Source: Cadophora sp. MPI-SDFR-AT-0126 (Eukaryota > Ascomycota > Leotiomycetes > Helotiales > Ploettnerulaceae). Taken from it: DNA of 64,000 bases. The notes under the pieces are model-generated. The model did not search any database and was not told the DNA's origin. It was given only the letters and a program-made list of their open reading frames with translations. Position numbers and translations under genes: made by a program. Location: assembly GCA_020747065.1 (NCBI GenBank), contig JAGMVK010000028.1, forward strand, positions 1 through 64,000, in the 5' to 3' direction. Of the stretch, positions 20,911-32,858 are shown one piece after another (positions within the stretch are counted from its first letter, which is position 1; the number at the start of each line of letters is the position of its first letter).

Positions 20911-23596
20911 GGGTCGGTACCCTCGTAGACATCCCGATAGGAATCTATGGTAGAAAACTCATAAACCGACAAGAGGTTTCACATGGAATTTGCTGTTACG
21001 TTGGATTACGGCCTGCATCGAATTATTCAATCCGAGAATGGTTTTTACTTCCTCGGGGGGTGGGCATTTCGACGCGCTAAAATGAAAGACGCATTTGGCT
21101 AAAGCTGGATTTGAGGTCTTCTGAACCTTGGAAATCTTTGAAAGGGCCATTGGCAGCCTTTATATGAATCAAAGCAGTCGTGGAAACTATACAGCTCCGT
21201 TTCCTTTGATAATTTGTTGTTTCATTATTCAGTCATATATCCCCTCGATAGTGGAATCCTGACCGTCCACATCAGCATTGAATGAAGGAACCTGTTGGGA
21301 TGGATCTGGCAATCGAGTCCAGTACAAGTTGTACAACGCTGTTTGAAATTCTATAAGTGTTACGAAGAATACGACAGGTTACTGTAAGACTTTAAACTAT
21401 CGAATAGATGGTGAGAAGTTCACGACGTGAAATACGAACGAAGCCCTATCCTACTTATATGTAGTCTTCGAAGTGTGTAATAATTATGGATTGGGTATTT
21501 TTCATGTAACCCACATTCGTAGCGCCCGGCACTTCTTTGGGGACACCATTTCTTGAGCTCAACGAAACGGGCAGGTGAGAGTTGGAGCCATATGAGATCA
21601 CGTGCATCGTGATGATGTTGGTGCTTCCCGTCAAGTCCCGCCCACGCATACCACAACCACAACCAGGAATCAGGTACCACCAACCTCCTCCAGCTGTCTG
21701 CGACCTCCTCCCAAGCCTCGAATGCCATTCGGTGGCTGCCTTTTGCGGTGTATGACCTTCGAATCTGCAGATCCTAGGGGGAAAATCATACTCGAGATTC
21801 GGTCGAGAGATTGACATCCCACTTTCAAGCCATGTGAATGCCCTCAGGAACCCCCCGAAAACGTCTGGGAACCAGCCGCTCAATGGGAACCTCTGCCAGT
21901 TCAGCAAATCTGCGAAGACCTGCGTCATAGAGAACATGATAGTTCCTCGCGATGAATAGCTGGAGGGGCGTTAGATACGAATCGGCCGGACGAGACAGGA
22001 TTTTCAAAGGCGCGAATGCGTGCGAAGAGGAGCATCTGACGATATGGCATTTCCACATCGAGCTCTGCGGCCTCCTTGAAGCACTGCAGAGTGCAACAGA
22101 ATCATGCTCCGTTCTCCATCGTACGACTCTTTCCCAAAGAATACCCAGCTCAGAATTAAGTTTTCCTTGAGATTGGTGGGATCCTCTTCGAATCTCGATC
22201 CCTTACCAATCGTGCTCTCACCCATTTCTACCCCGAGTAATTCCGGATACTAACAACTCAGGAACATGCTAAAAGCTCAGATCATAGCTGGGCGTCTAGG
22301 GTTCGGCGCGGTGGTAACAAAGAATGGTTCTACTTGGGATTGAAGACATCGGAGTTAGGTCGGATATCAAGAATCGCGAGACCTGCATTCGACTCTGGGC
22401 ATTAAACCTGGCCCAGATACTGCAAAGAAGTATCTCCTCAACACGAGAGGGCATGTCCATGGCGATTGGGCATGATCCTGATAAGGACCATGAGTCACGG
22501 AAAACATGTCCGTTTTCGGTGGATGGTACCAATTCTGCTGCCTTCTGCTGGCCTGGCAATCTATCAATTAAGTTTGCTAGGATTGTACTCAGAAGCATCC
22601 CACAGGGAACGGGCAGTTTCCTTCATTGATACAGCTTCAAAATGGCAGCCTACGGCGAGTGCTACGAGGGGAAGACGCATGCAGAGACTTGGGATGATTG
22701 GCTGCCCGCTTTCCAGTACGAATAATATCTGACGATCGCGAAGTTCTTCCCCAGGGTGATTTCCTGCGTGGGGCTGACATCCCTGTGCCCAGATCCTTGG
22801 TAAGAGGGTCAAGCTCAGCGTCGCCCTGACATCCTCGAAGGGTTCTAGAAGAGAGTTAGTTCCGCTACCAACGTGGCGGACATTCCGTTCATCGTGAAGT
22901 CCCTGAAGCTATCTCAATATTAGCTTTCTCTCCAGTGAGAGCATTCCTAACAGTGGTTTTTCCTTTTCTCGTGGCGTGCCCTTTGCATGGTCTCAAAGCT
23001 TTTAATGTGCTTGGCACTTGATCAGATGCCCACCAAGTCCAATCGCATCCGAAAATTCGATCCAGTCTATTGCACCATCGAGAAGTTTTCGAGCGATCCA
23101 AATCGCTGGTTCGAGCGGATACTCACATGTGCCATATTGCTCGCAGCGCCTCGTTCTTCAGTGGTGGGCTGGATCAATTCGATCGTGTGCCGTCGGGGTA
23201 AGATCTCACGCTTGTCCTTGTTTTCATGCATGTCTCCACGCCAGGCATCCTCCATCCTATCTTATCACGCCCGCATGTCTCTCCATTGCCACCGACCTAC
23301 AGTAGCTTCGATAAGATAAGATATTGTCGGCCTTCCCGTACATCCTAGATGGCGGGTCATCACTCAATTAGGTTAAAAAGTACCGTATCTTACAACTGGG
23401 GTTTGCTGATTGGGTATACTGCTCATCCGACCAATGGATCCCCAGTTCGGGGAGGAGGCGCCAAGAGCCGCAAACTGGATGCACAAGGTAGATCTTGGCG
23501 GGCCGATAATGAAGCTATAAGTCGGGAGAGCTCCCCCGTCCAGGGAACCGGTATTGCTCCTGCGTGTTCACTGGTTTTCATTACTTAGATACAATC
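20911..23596. other. Gene-poor region with possible decayed minus-strand gene
   Basis: No intact gene. On the minus strand between about 21420 and 23255 a series of short, protein-like open frames occurs in changing phases. One contains GEELRDRQILFVLESGQP (22564-22812), another ILLHSAVLQGGRRARCGN (22004-22225), and another LTPLQLFIARNYHVLYDAGLRRF (21825-22058). They are faintly reminiscent of the fungal-specific transcription-factor domain, but the match is too weak to name. A decayed regulator gene, or several introns I cannot place, are the two readings. Confidence 0.25.
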
Positions 23597-25481
23597 ATGG
23601 AGTTCGACAAGAAAGATCCAGTGGTTTCTGAATACAAGGGTGGAGATCCCTCCTATCAACGACCTTCCTCTAGCGAGGGAGACATTGAGAATGTCGGCAA
23701 CCTTCATCGATCACTCAACAATCGTCAGGTCCAAGTAAGTTCCTCTCAGTTTGCTTCAGATCACTGTTCAAAACATCTCGGAAACTATTGTGTCCAACTC
23801 CTCCCGGATCAACTGTCAAACCGGTACTGATACACCAATAGTGGATTGCCATCGGTGGTTCAATTGGCACGGCCCTCTTCGTCAGTATCGCATGGGGATT
23901 GACAGCCGGCGGCCCAGGCTCCCTCTTCATCGCATTCTTCTTCTATAGCTGTGTCATTGGTGCCATCAACAGCGGTATTGCAGAGATGACCGTCTTCATG
24001 CCCGTCTCTGGGTCCTTTCTACGATATGCAGGCGTCTGGGTCGACGAAGCTTTTGGGTTCATGGCTGGTTGGAACTTCTTCCTCTATGAAGCTATCCTGA
24101 TTCCCTTTGAGATCTCGGCGTTATGTCTCGTCCTACAATTCTGGAGAGATGACATACCTGTTTGGGCCGTCTGCCTTGGCTGCATTGTCCTTTATGGTCT
24201 CATCAACGCTTTCGCTGTCGGCTACTACGGCGAGGCTGAATTCTGGCTGTCATCCGGAAAGGTTATTCTGATCTTGATCTTGTTTTCCTTCACCTTTATC
24301 ACCATGGTCGGCGGCAATCCTCAACACGACGCCTATGGGTTCAGGTATTGGAAAACGCCTGGGGCTTTTGCGGAATCGGTCACCACAGGTTCACTGGGCA
24401 AATTTCAAGGTTTCTTGGGCTCCCTCTGGGTTGCTGCATGGACTGTTTGCGGTCCAGAATATATCGCCATGATCTCCGCGGAAGCAGTCTATCCCCGCGT
24501 TACCATCAAGCAGGCTTTCAAGACTGTGTAAGTTCATTCGGAATGGTACCCGTTCACTGCTGACGATACATAGTTACTGGCGTTTTGGTTTCTTCTTCAT
24601 CCTTGGCGCCCTTTGTGTTGGTATCTTGGTTCCGTACAACGACGAGACCCTCCTCAATGTACTCGATACCCAAGGAACGACCACCGGCGCTGCATCGCCT
24701 TACATCATTGCTATGCAAAATCTTGGTGTTGGAGGCCTTCCTCATTTGGTCAACGCACTTCTCGTCACCTCCATCTTCTCCGCAGGCAACACATACTGCT
24801 ACATGGCCACTCGTTCCTTGTACAGTCTGTCTCTTCAAGGCCAGGCACCGAAGTTCTTGCGTCGTACTTCTAAGTCTGGGATTCCGTGGATATGCTTTGG
24901 CATCACTATGGTCTTCCCATTCCTCAGTTTCCTTCAGGTCAGCGCCAATTCGGCTCAGGCGATCAAATGGCTCATCAACTTGGTCACTGCATCGCAAGTC
25001 CTGAACTATGTGATCATGGGTACTACATACCTGTTCTTCTTCCGCGCGCTGAAGGCTCAGGGCATTGATCGTCGGACTCTCCCGTATCGAGGTATGTTTA
25101 CACAATTCACATATGGTTCGTCTCATTAACAATTCCACAGGCTGGTGTCAACCCTACGTCAACATCTTCGGCCTCATCTTCGTCTCCATAATCGTCGTGG
25201 TGCAAGGCTATTCTGTCTTCCTCCCCGGCAACTGGGACGTCGGCACATTCTTCACATATTACACGATGATCTTCGTGTGCATCCTGCTCTTCGGCTTCTG
25301 GAAGATCTTCAAGAAAACGAAGTTCGTGAAGCCCGAGGAGGCGGATCTCGTGTGGGAGAAGCCAGAGATTGATGCGTACGAGGCGAGCATTGACCCACCG
25401 TTGGGTTTGTGGGAGGATATCTGGGTGACGACGTTGGAAACTCTGAGGATCAAGAAAAAGAGGACTGAGTACCATGTCTGA
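23597..25481 (+). CDS. Amino-acid/GABA-type permease (APC superfamily)
   Basis: Four exons (23597-23734, 23842-24527, 24574-25091, 25141-25481) encode 560 residues; all introns are GT-AG and the frame arithmetic closes. A hydrophilic N-terminus of about 46 residues (MEFDKKDPVV) precedes twelve predicted membrane segments. The first has the AA_permease signature IGGSIGTALFVSIAWGL, followed by GPGSLFIAFFFYS and the acidic GIAEMTVFMPVSGSFLRYAG block of YAT-type permeases. A later loop carries NTYCYMATRSLYSLSLQGQAP, also a family hallmark. The protein should import amino acids by proton symport at the plasma membrane; the exact substrate is unknown. The MFS transporter lies 3.3 kb downstream on the same strand. 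Confidence 0.92.
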
Positions 25482-28400
25482 GGATATGATACAAGGGCCT
25501 GAGGAGGTACGTAAGCTATGATGGGTACGTGTGTGTGTTTGTGTGCATGTGTGTGTGATTATGTTCCGATTGGACTTTTATGTGTGACGATCGTGATTTG
25601 GAGACCTCTCAAATGGCTGCCTATGCCCTATGCGAGCTGAAAAGCTCATCGTCGCCCTATGCGCGTTAGCGGTCAATGAATGACACGGAGCATGGACGTC
25701 TCTACCAAAACAAACCAGTTGACTCCTCTACTGTTTTTTCTTGTTTGGTGGTACAGGGTTCCCAACTTACCAACCGTAGATTCACACAAGGTGGTAAGGA
25801 GAATGAGGGCTGTTGCATGACTTAAAAACTTTCACCACGCCATATTGCATTTTGATATTGGCTTACCACTCAACGTACATAGCCTTCAATAAGACAGGTA
25901 AGTTTGAAATGGACTTAAATATCTGCTCACTGACACGGGCAACAATACCTACCTGTGCAGTCTTGGGTTTTCGTGAAGATGCGTTAGAGCCACTTGCGCA
26001 TTCGCTGTCCTAAAAGAAGGATATGGGGCGCATATGAGACGAATAGAATTTCAGTGAGCTCTTGATGCGAAAATATTATTTGATCCAGGACTGTTTAATT
26101 TAAGAGCTTGCTACGGAGATCTCTGTTGTCCATTCTGATCGGTGTGCTTTGATGCCAACAGCCTCCACAAGAGGAGACGAAACTCAACGGAGCTTTGATA
26201 TACACTTTCGCAGTATCTAAACTTGACACGAATCCATTTCATTTCCTTCAAAAGTCAAGCCAAGTACAGTCAAGAAATGAGAGTGGGTCAAATGTAAGAA
26301 AGTGGAGTGATGTAGTCGATATCATTAATCACGCGAGGCTGACCCTCGGCCGGTCAGCCTCGGCGACGGGCCAAACTTTCAGCCGACCCATCAGATATCA
26401 AGGAAGCTATCCCAACTTCGATGCACAACATCATTTATCTCTGCAAACATTGCAACATAGGGAAACTCACTATACTGATCATTGCTTGATATCGAGAGCA
26501 TTGCTTTCGAGCTCTCTGCATTTGCTTAGCATGCAAAGTGACGGTCCCGGCAGCACCATCGAATGACCTGATTTCCTTACACAAGACCACGACCTTCAGC
26601 CCTCCGCAGAACGAGACGTACAGGCGCAAGCTTATGGGAATACATGGAACATGGCCGTTCGATTCGAGGTTCGAGGGCTGACGTATTCAGTGCATAAGGC
26701 TTCGGGATACTATAGCCAGCAGGAAGTAGATGGCTTCGAGCACGACTCCCACGTACCTGCATCGCGGACAACGAAGAGCAATTGCGGAGACCCTTTACAG
26801 ACCCATCAGCAAATGTATTGAAGTGTATTGTGGGGTTCCTCTGAATCTGCGACGCGGTATTTCGGCTCGAGACAATGGTTGTCGGTGGTTTACGATCAAG
26901 GAGGGAGATGAGCTGAGGGCTGCCATGTTCGCAGAGTCCGACAATCCACCAACAACCTGGGATTCTTTCTGGAAACAGGATCTTTAGATCTGCGATGAAT
27001 ATTCGTGGAGACGGAAGGGGGATGTTTGGTTTGTCTTGAAGACAGAAGACGACCTCGAGAGAAACACTATGACCTCAAATGCCGGGATATGTCATGTACT
27101 CTCATCGACATTGAGAACGAGACGGAGCTTTCGCAGAGAGTGGATCGTATCAGATCATCGTGTTGCCTGCTGGAATGCACAACGTCTACTCAGGGTCAGG
27201 GTCAGCCTTATCATTCTCTTCGTTCCAAAGCTTCCTTGACGGAAGGCGCCGGATATCGCTCCATCTGTGACAGACAATGATTGGCTCAAACAGAACTATC
27301 AAGAAGTTTAAAATATTCAAGAGGAGAGACAATGACGTGCTGTTTGGCAAGATTTGCACTCAAGTCTGGCCGATCTTTAAACAAGAATACGAACATGATG
27401 CGGACTCAAAGAATCAACTTTTGGGTTCGGAATGGTCGGAAGAAAGAGGGAGGATTTCTGAACGACTGTGGCTTTTACCGTTTGGATTTCCACTTGATTG
27501 GATTATCAACTTGAGAAGTTCAAACAATTTCGGGGGCATGGCGGCAAGTAATCTACACCCTGGGCGGCTGGAAAGTTCCGTTAACCCACGAAAGTATCGC
27601 AGATACAACGGGGAAGCTCAAAATATTCTGGCATGTGCCATGCACACAGTTTTGGTCATACCTTGCTGATAAACTCCGAAAAGGAGAATGCCCCGAATTT
27701 TGCCAAAGTGTAGTGGTTCACTGATACTGACAGCCCCTCCCCCTCCCCTCAACGTCGACGTCGACCCTGAAACAACTGCAGCGGTGAACTAATCGGTCCC
27801 GAGGCGATTTGTGCTTCCACCTGCGTCGCCGATATATCCTAGCATCCTATCCCATTGATTGGTTTCTTCGCGGAAGACCAGGAGACCACGCCAAGCTAGA
27901 AGTCACCAACACTGGCCTAGCACATGTCACCCAATTACCACTGTGTCACCACTGTGTATGGCGTTGGTGGAAGTTTGTCCTACCACGCGGTGATCGCCGC
28001 ACGACTGTTGTTTTTCTCGTCCGCCCATCATCACTGAGAGCCTCGTCACCTTGGATCTTAACATAAGTTATTTATTATTGTACTTTTCGCTTCACCTCGC
28101 TCCATTTTTTTCACATGCGTTGCACGGAAGTCTGGGGATCCAAATCTGGGGAGCCAAGTCGGCTCCAGACCAAAATTGGTCAGTTGGTCACTAAGCCTCT
28201 CATCCTCCCATCCCTTGCGAACCCCGCAGGGCAGGCCTCGGTGCTTCGTTCTTTTTGTACCCTCCCCCCACCTCCTCGGTACGCATGAGACTCTCGCCGC
28301 ACACTTGCTCGAATGGACAGATAAATGGATCATGGATGCATCCCTCATATCAAATCTTCAGCGTCTCCAGGGATCTTGGCTGGTGCGGAGCCACAATGAG

Positions 28401-28800
28401 TTTGATGCGGTTGGCTGCCGTCCGGGATTAGTGTTGCCGCTACATCCCCCAGATCGCTCCAATCTAAGCCTAAGTTATTAACGGGCGCAGCTAATCAATA
28501 CTCTAACTCTATTCAAGCCAACCTCCGCATTCCGTTTGCGTCTACCAAGAAAGCTAAACTTCTTGGAATGAACAGCGCAGATCATTGACCGAGGCATTTT
28601 CTCTTGTTCCAGATGGCGAGCGACTGACTTTCCAGAGTATTGGCTGCTGTTGGGATTAGGTAGTATTTGATAAAGGGAAGGCTTTCCCATGACCACATCT
28701 TTGTTCGATACTGGACATCTTCCTAGCAAAGACGAATCCCCTTCTCACGTCTATATTGCAAAGAGATCAAGAAACCCAGACATTAAAAATTATCGCCATC
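25482..28800. other. Long intergenic region, nothing recognised
   Basis: About 3.3 kb without a recognisable gene. A TG-rich microsatellite-like tract lies at 25519-25557, probably in the permease 3' UTR. Several 60-130 codon open frames between 26730 and 27670 look partly protein-like (for instance CRWFTIKEGDELRAAMFAES, 26730-26987) but change frame and match no family I know. They may be remnants of an old gene. Confidence 0.3.
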
Positions 28801-30703
28801 ATGTCTACCAACAGGCATTCTGATTCCGACGAGGAAAAGGCACATGCCTCTCATCACAGTCCCATCACGACGGATCACCCAAAGGTCGAGGCAGGACATG
28901 ATTTAACACATGCGCAAACTGCATCAACAATTCAAAACAAGGTACTTGACCCGGTGCAACGGTCGGTGCAACGGTCAATACAACAGCTAACACGCAAAAG
29001 CGCACTTTCGGCTTTGTGATGACTATGTTGGGCTTCAGTATTTCGTTCGTTGTCGCCGAAGTCATCCCTCTGTTCCTCATTACGCTCTTCACGGTCATTG
29101 CCTACGACTTGCATTCCGGCGACTTGGCTATCTGGCTCCTTGTGGCCCAGTTCATTGCTGTCGGATCTACAGTCCCTTTCGTAGGACCTCTTGTCGACTT
29201 ACTGGGTCGTAAGAATACGACCCTCGTCAGTCTGTTGTTCACGGTCGTGTCTATGATTCTGCTGGGCACCACTCAAAACATTGCTGGAGCCATCGCATCC
29301 ATGGTCATTTCTGGTATGGGTATCGGCATTCAATTGCTGACTTCCATCGCTGCCGTGACGGAATTGGTTCCCATCTCCCAGCGTGGCATCACTATCGGAT
29401 ACATCGTCATGGGCTTCATGCCCTTTGCGCCTGCATCTCTGTACGGCCAACTCCTTGCTGAGCACAGCTGGCGATATGTACCTCTCGTCATCGGCGTCCT
29501 TGCTCTTGTCGGCTTTGTGATCATCGCTATCTGGTACAAGCCACCACCACGAGTCAACTCCCTCGGGTTGAGCAGGCGTGAAATTCTCAGACGCATCGAT
29601 TTCTTTGGCGCATTCTTGGCCATCTCTGGTGTCACTTTATTCCTCGTCGGACTCAACTGGGGTGAGCAGCCATACGCATGGAACTCCGCCCACGTTATTG
29701 CCTGCATGACGGTTGGTCTTGGACTCTTGGTCATTTTCGTCCTCTACGAGAAGTTCTTTGCCCCGTACCCATTGTTCCCTTCAGAGTTGATTCAACACCG
29801 ACGTCTCTTCTTCGTCATTTGCTTCCTCTGCTTGACATCCGGAGTCAACTTCATCCCCATAGTGGTGTTCTGGACCATTCAGTGCTATACTGTCTATGGC
29901 GCATCTTTCCGTGATGCTGGTATCTGGCTTTTGCCGATTGGATTCTGTATTGCTGGTGGTGCTATCATCAGTGCCGGATTGATGACCATCTTCAAGACCA
30001 AGATCCACTGGATCCTTCTCGGCTTCTGTATCATTCAGACAGCTGGTACGTTTTCCACCTTCTCTTCGCGACGCCCCACTAACAAGCTCAGGTCTCGGCT
30101 CTGTCGCCGCCGCCGACCCAGAAGATATCAATACAGTCTGGGCACCTTTGATCATCGGCCTTCTCGGCGTTGGCGGCGTCCTACTCCCCAGCCAAGTTGT
30201 CTTCTCGATTATCAGCCCAGAAACCTTAATTGGAACATCCATCGCCCTCTCCATCGTGATCCGCGCCGTCGGCCAAGTCGTGGGTGTTTCCATGTTTTAC
30301 AACCTCTTCCACTCGCACCTCGAACACCGCGCCATGGGCAACCTGACCATTTTTACCCTTCCCGCTATCACCAATGGCTTCAATCCGGGCTTGCACCCCA
30401 TTGAAGCGACGACCGAGTTGATCACTACATTGACCGCAGGTCCATTTTCGGCATACGCCGCCAATTTCAATATCACGGATCCAGAAAATATTGCAGCGAT
30501 TCAGCAAGCAGGACATGAGCTTTATAAGACGGCATTCCCAGAGCTGTATTTGGTATCGATTGCATTTGGCGGAGCGGCCATTATTTCGTGTTTCTTTTTG
30601 AAGGGGTGAGTCGTTCTGTATGAATTCTTGGACCCAGACGTGACTGACATGTTTTAGAATCTCTGCATTTATCAACGAAAATGTTGCTGTGCACCTTGGT
30701 TAA
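28801..30703 (+). CDS. TRI12-like MFS efflux transporter
   Basis: Four exons (28801-28941, 29001-30045, 30092-30605, 30658-30703) encode 581 residues. The first intron (GTACTTG ... GCTAACACGCAAAAG) removes an in-frame repeat-like stretch and joins IQNK to RTFGFVMTMLGFS. The layout fits 14-helix major facilitators of the trichothecene/siderophore efflux type: VGPLVDLLGRKNT (motif A) after helix 2, MVISGMGIGIQLL, SQRGITIGYIVMGF, then the loop RREILRRIDFFGAFLAISG and LFLVGLNWGEQPYAWNSA. A hydrophilic His/Asp-rich N-terminus faces the cytosol, and an extracellular loop near the end carries an NIT sequon. It likely moves a siderophore or toxin across the plasma membrane; substrate unknown. No biosynthetic gene lies nearby. 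Confidence 0.9.
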
Positions 30704-32858
30704 GTTGCTCCGGGCTTGCAACTGGGGATGTTGAAGTTGAGATCAAGACGTCAAGTCAAGTTTGGCTTTGGAATGTTTTGTAATGAGAAGGTGGCTACTG
30801 TCTAGACGGACGACGACCTTCAAGCTCGTGTCCAAACATTGGACAGATCGTCAGCCCGACCACATGCACCAGTCTTTCACTGAATTCCCACGCAGCATGG
30901 ACGTGGCCATGACCTGGTTGCATCGTCGGCTGGTGGTAAGCCAGTGGCCGCGTGTGGCATGGCTTTGCTCATATTCGTGCGACTCGTAGAGTACAATTGG
31001 GAAAGCTCTTAAAGCTTGCGATGATAAATCTTCAAACAAACATCCGAATCATCGTTCAATTGTCAAAAGCCAACACTTCATTCATATGGTGCTGTTGTTT
31101 ATATCCCGCGATGCTGTTCAGTCAATGACATTTCGATCAAATTTGTATCTAGTATTTATTGTACTTTCATGCTTCGGAATTTCCGCCGTGCCATGCCACT
31201 TCTACACGCACCTGATGAGTCCACTCGGCTCAATATGTTTCTAGGCAATGTTATTGATAATGAACTCTGCTACTCTGGAGGTATCTTGAAGACCAAGCCT
31301 ACCCCATCATGTTCCGTGGCTTTTTGGTAGAGCTCTACCCAGTATGAACGCAAGCTCCGGGAGCCGAATTTTCTGTTATGAACGTATTCTCAGCAACCTT
31401 CACACATAGAGTTGTCGCACTTGACACTTGCGTTCAAATGGGCTGGAAATGCTACCTATAGAGAAGACTTCGGACTCCATGCGCAACAGACATCTACCTC
31501 ATCCGCTGCAATCGTGGCCGTCTTTTGCAAAGCCTTCATCTGGTGGAAATAGATCGTCCTAGGTTTGGGGCAATCCGGAAGGGAGACAAGGACAAAGCTT
31601 ATCAGGGCATTGAGAGAAGGTAATGATCCGAATCTTGTAGGGGTTCCTAGCAGAAATATCAACCATTCAAAGAAGTGAAATGTGGAGGAGGTGTAGTGGC
31701 TCGCCATTTGAGAGGTTGATTGTTTTTAAGGGGGACAGTAGTTCTCAATGTGATGATTCTTGGGTAGAGCAGGTTGGAAGAGCTGGAACTCTCTGCATGA
31801 CTTTCACAACTCATACTGATGTATCTGGAAACCCCAGATCGACATGGAATGCTTCCTAGAAAAGGTCCGTAGACCAACACCGAGGAAGCAGTCGAGAAAC
31901 TGCAGCAAAAGAATATCCTTCACCCTGGCACTATCAGGTAGCTCAAGTATCTGTGGCACTACAGCAACTGGAATCGGAGATACAGGTAAACCTGGAATCT
32001 CGAGAGTGAATTGTGGATTGGCGGAGAATGAACAGAAAGTCTGGTGTGAAAATGGTGGAAAATGATGCCGATACAATTAGGTCAAAAGATGTAATGACGC
32101 ACTGAATTCGATGTGATCTCTCACACTTTACCCCGAGCCTTGCCAATGTTGACACCCAGACGTTTCCGACAGGAACAGGGGTTCCCTTCCCTAACCGAGG
32201 TGCCTCCCCTTTTGCCCCCCCCCTTCACCCCCCAGCCAAATACATTCCAAAAACCAGCACTCCCTCACTCTCCGAACGAGGACTGGGCACAATATTCAGG
32301 AGCCAATCATCCAATCCATTAGATTCTTCAATACCTATATATCATATCGCACAAATACACACCGCACACACCTCTGGCATGCACGGCTTCTTTAGCCTAT
32401 ATACAAAAACCCAAACCCCCCAGTGGGTTGAAGAATCGGAAGTCATAAATCGTGTACTGTCTCCCATTCCATTCAATTTGACCTAATCCAAATGCCCCCA
32501 ATACTAATAGACCTTTGTGTGCCTAGTCCAATCCTGATATTCATTCCATGTTTTCAGACTGAAAGGGTATACCCAACGCGAAAGTTGATGTTGATGCTGA
32601 TGCATATGCTGAATGTGCTGTGCTGTCGTGTTCTGCAACGTTGTGCTAGATGTGGTCTGCTGAATGTATGGGACACTGAAGTCCATAATGAAAGTCCAAA
32701 TCCTGTTGCTGTTATGTCGAAAAGAATCCAAACGCCGGGTATATTTGCAATCATCACCTCTCAGTTCCCAAAGCCATCCACCCCTTCCACCTCCAAAACC
32801 CAGCTCTCCTGCCCCATCATCACTAATACGCTCCTCTCCTAGCACAGCCTTTGTAACC
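30704..32858. other. Intergenic region between convergent genes
   Basis: The 3' flanks of the MFS gene and, from the other side, of the large disordered-protein gene. Pyrimidine-rich sequence at 32190-32240 and 32400-32420 probably belongs to the 3' UTR of the latter. No supported gene. Confidence 0.4.

Noticed and set aside
29781..30293. 170-codon minus-strand frame inside the MFS gene
   Set aside because: Shadow of the well-supported plus-strand transporter exons.
20161..30703. SDR, permease and MFS as a secondary-metabolite cluster
   Set aside because: No polyketide synthase, peptide synthetase, terpene cyclase or P450 is present, and the genes are separated by kilobases of gene-free DNA.
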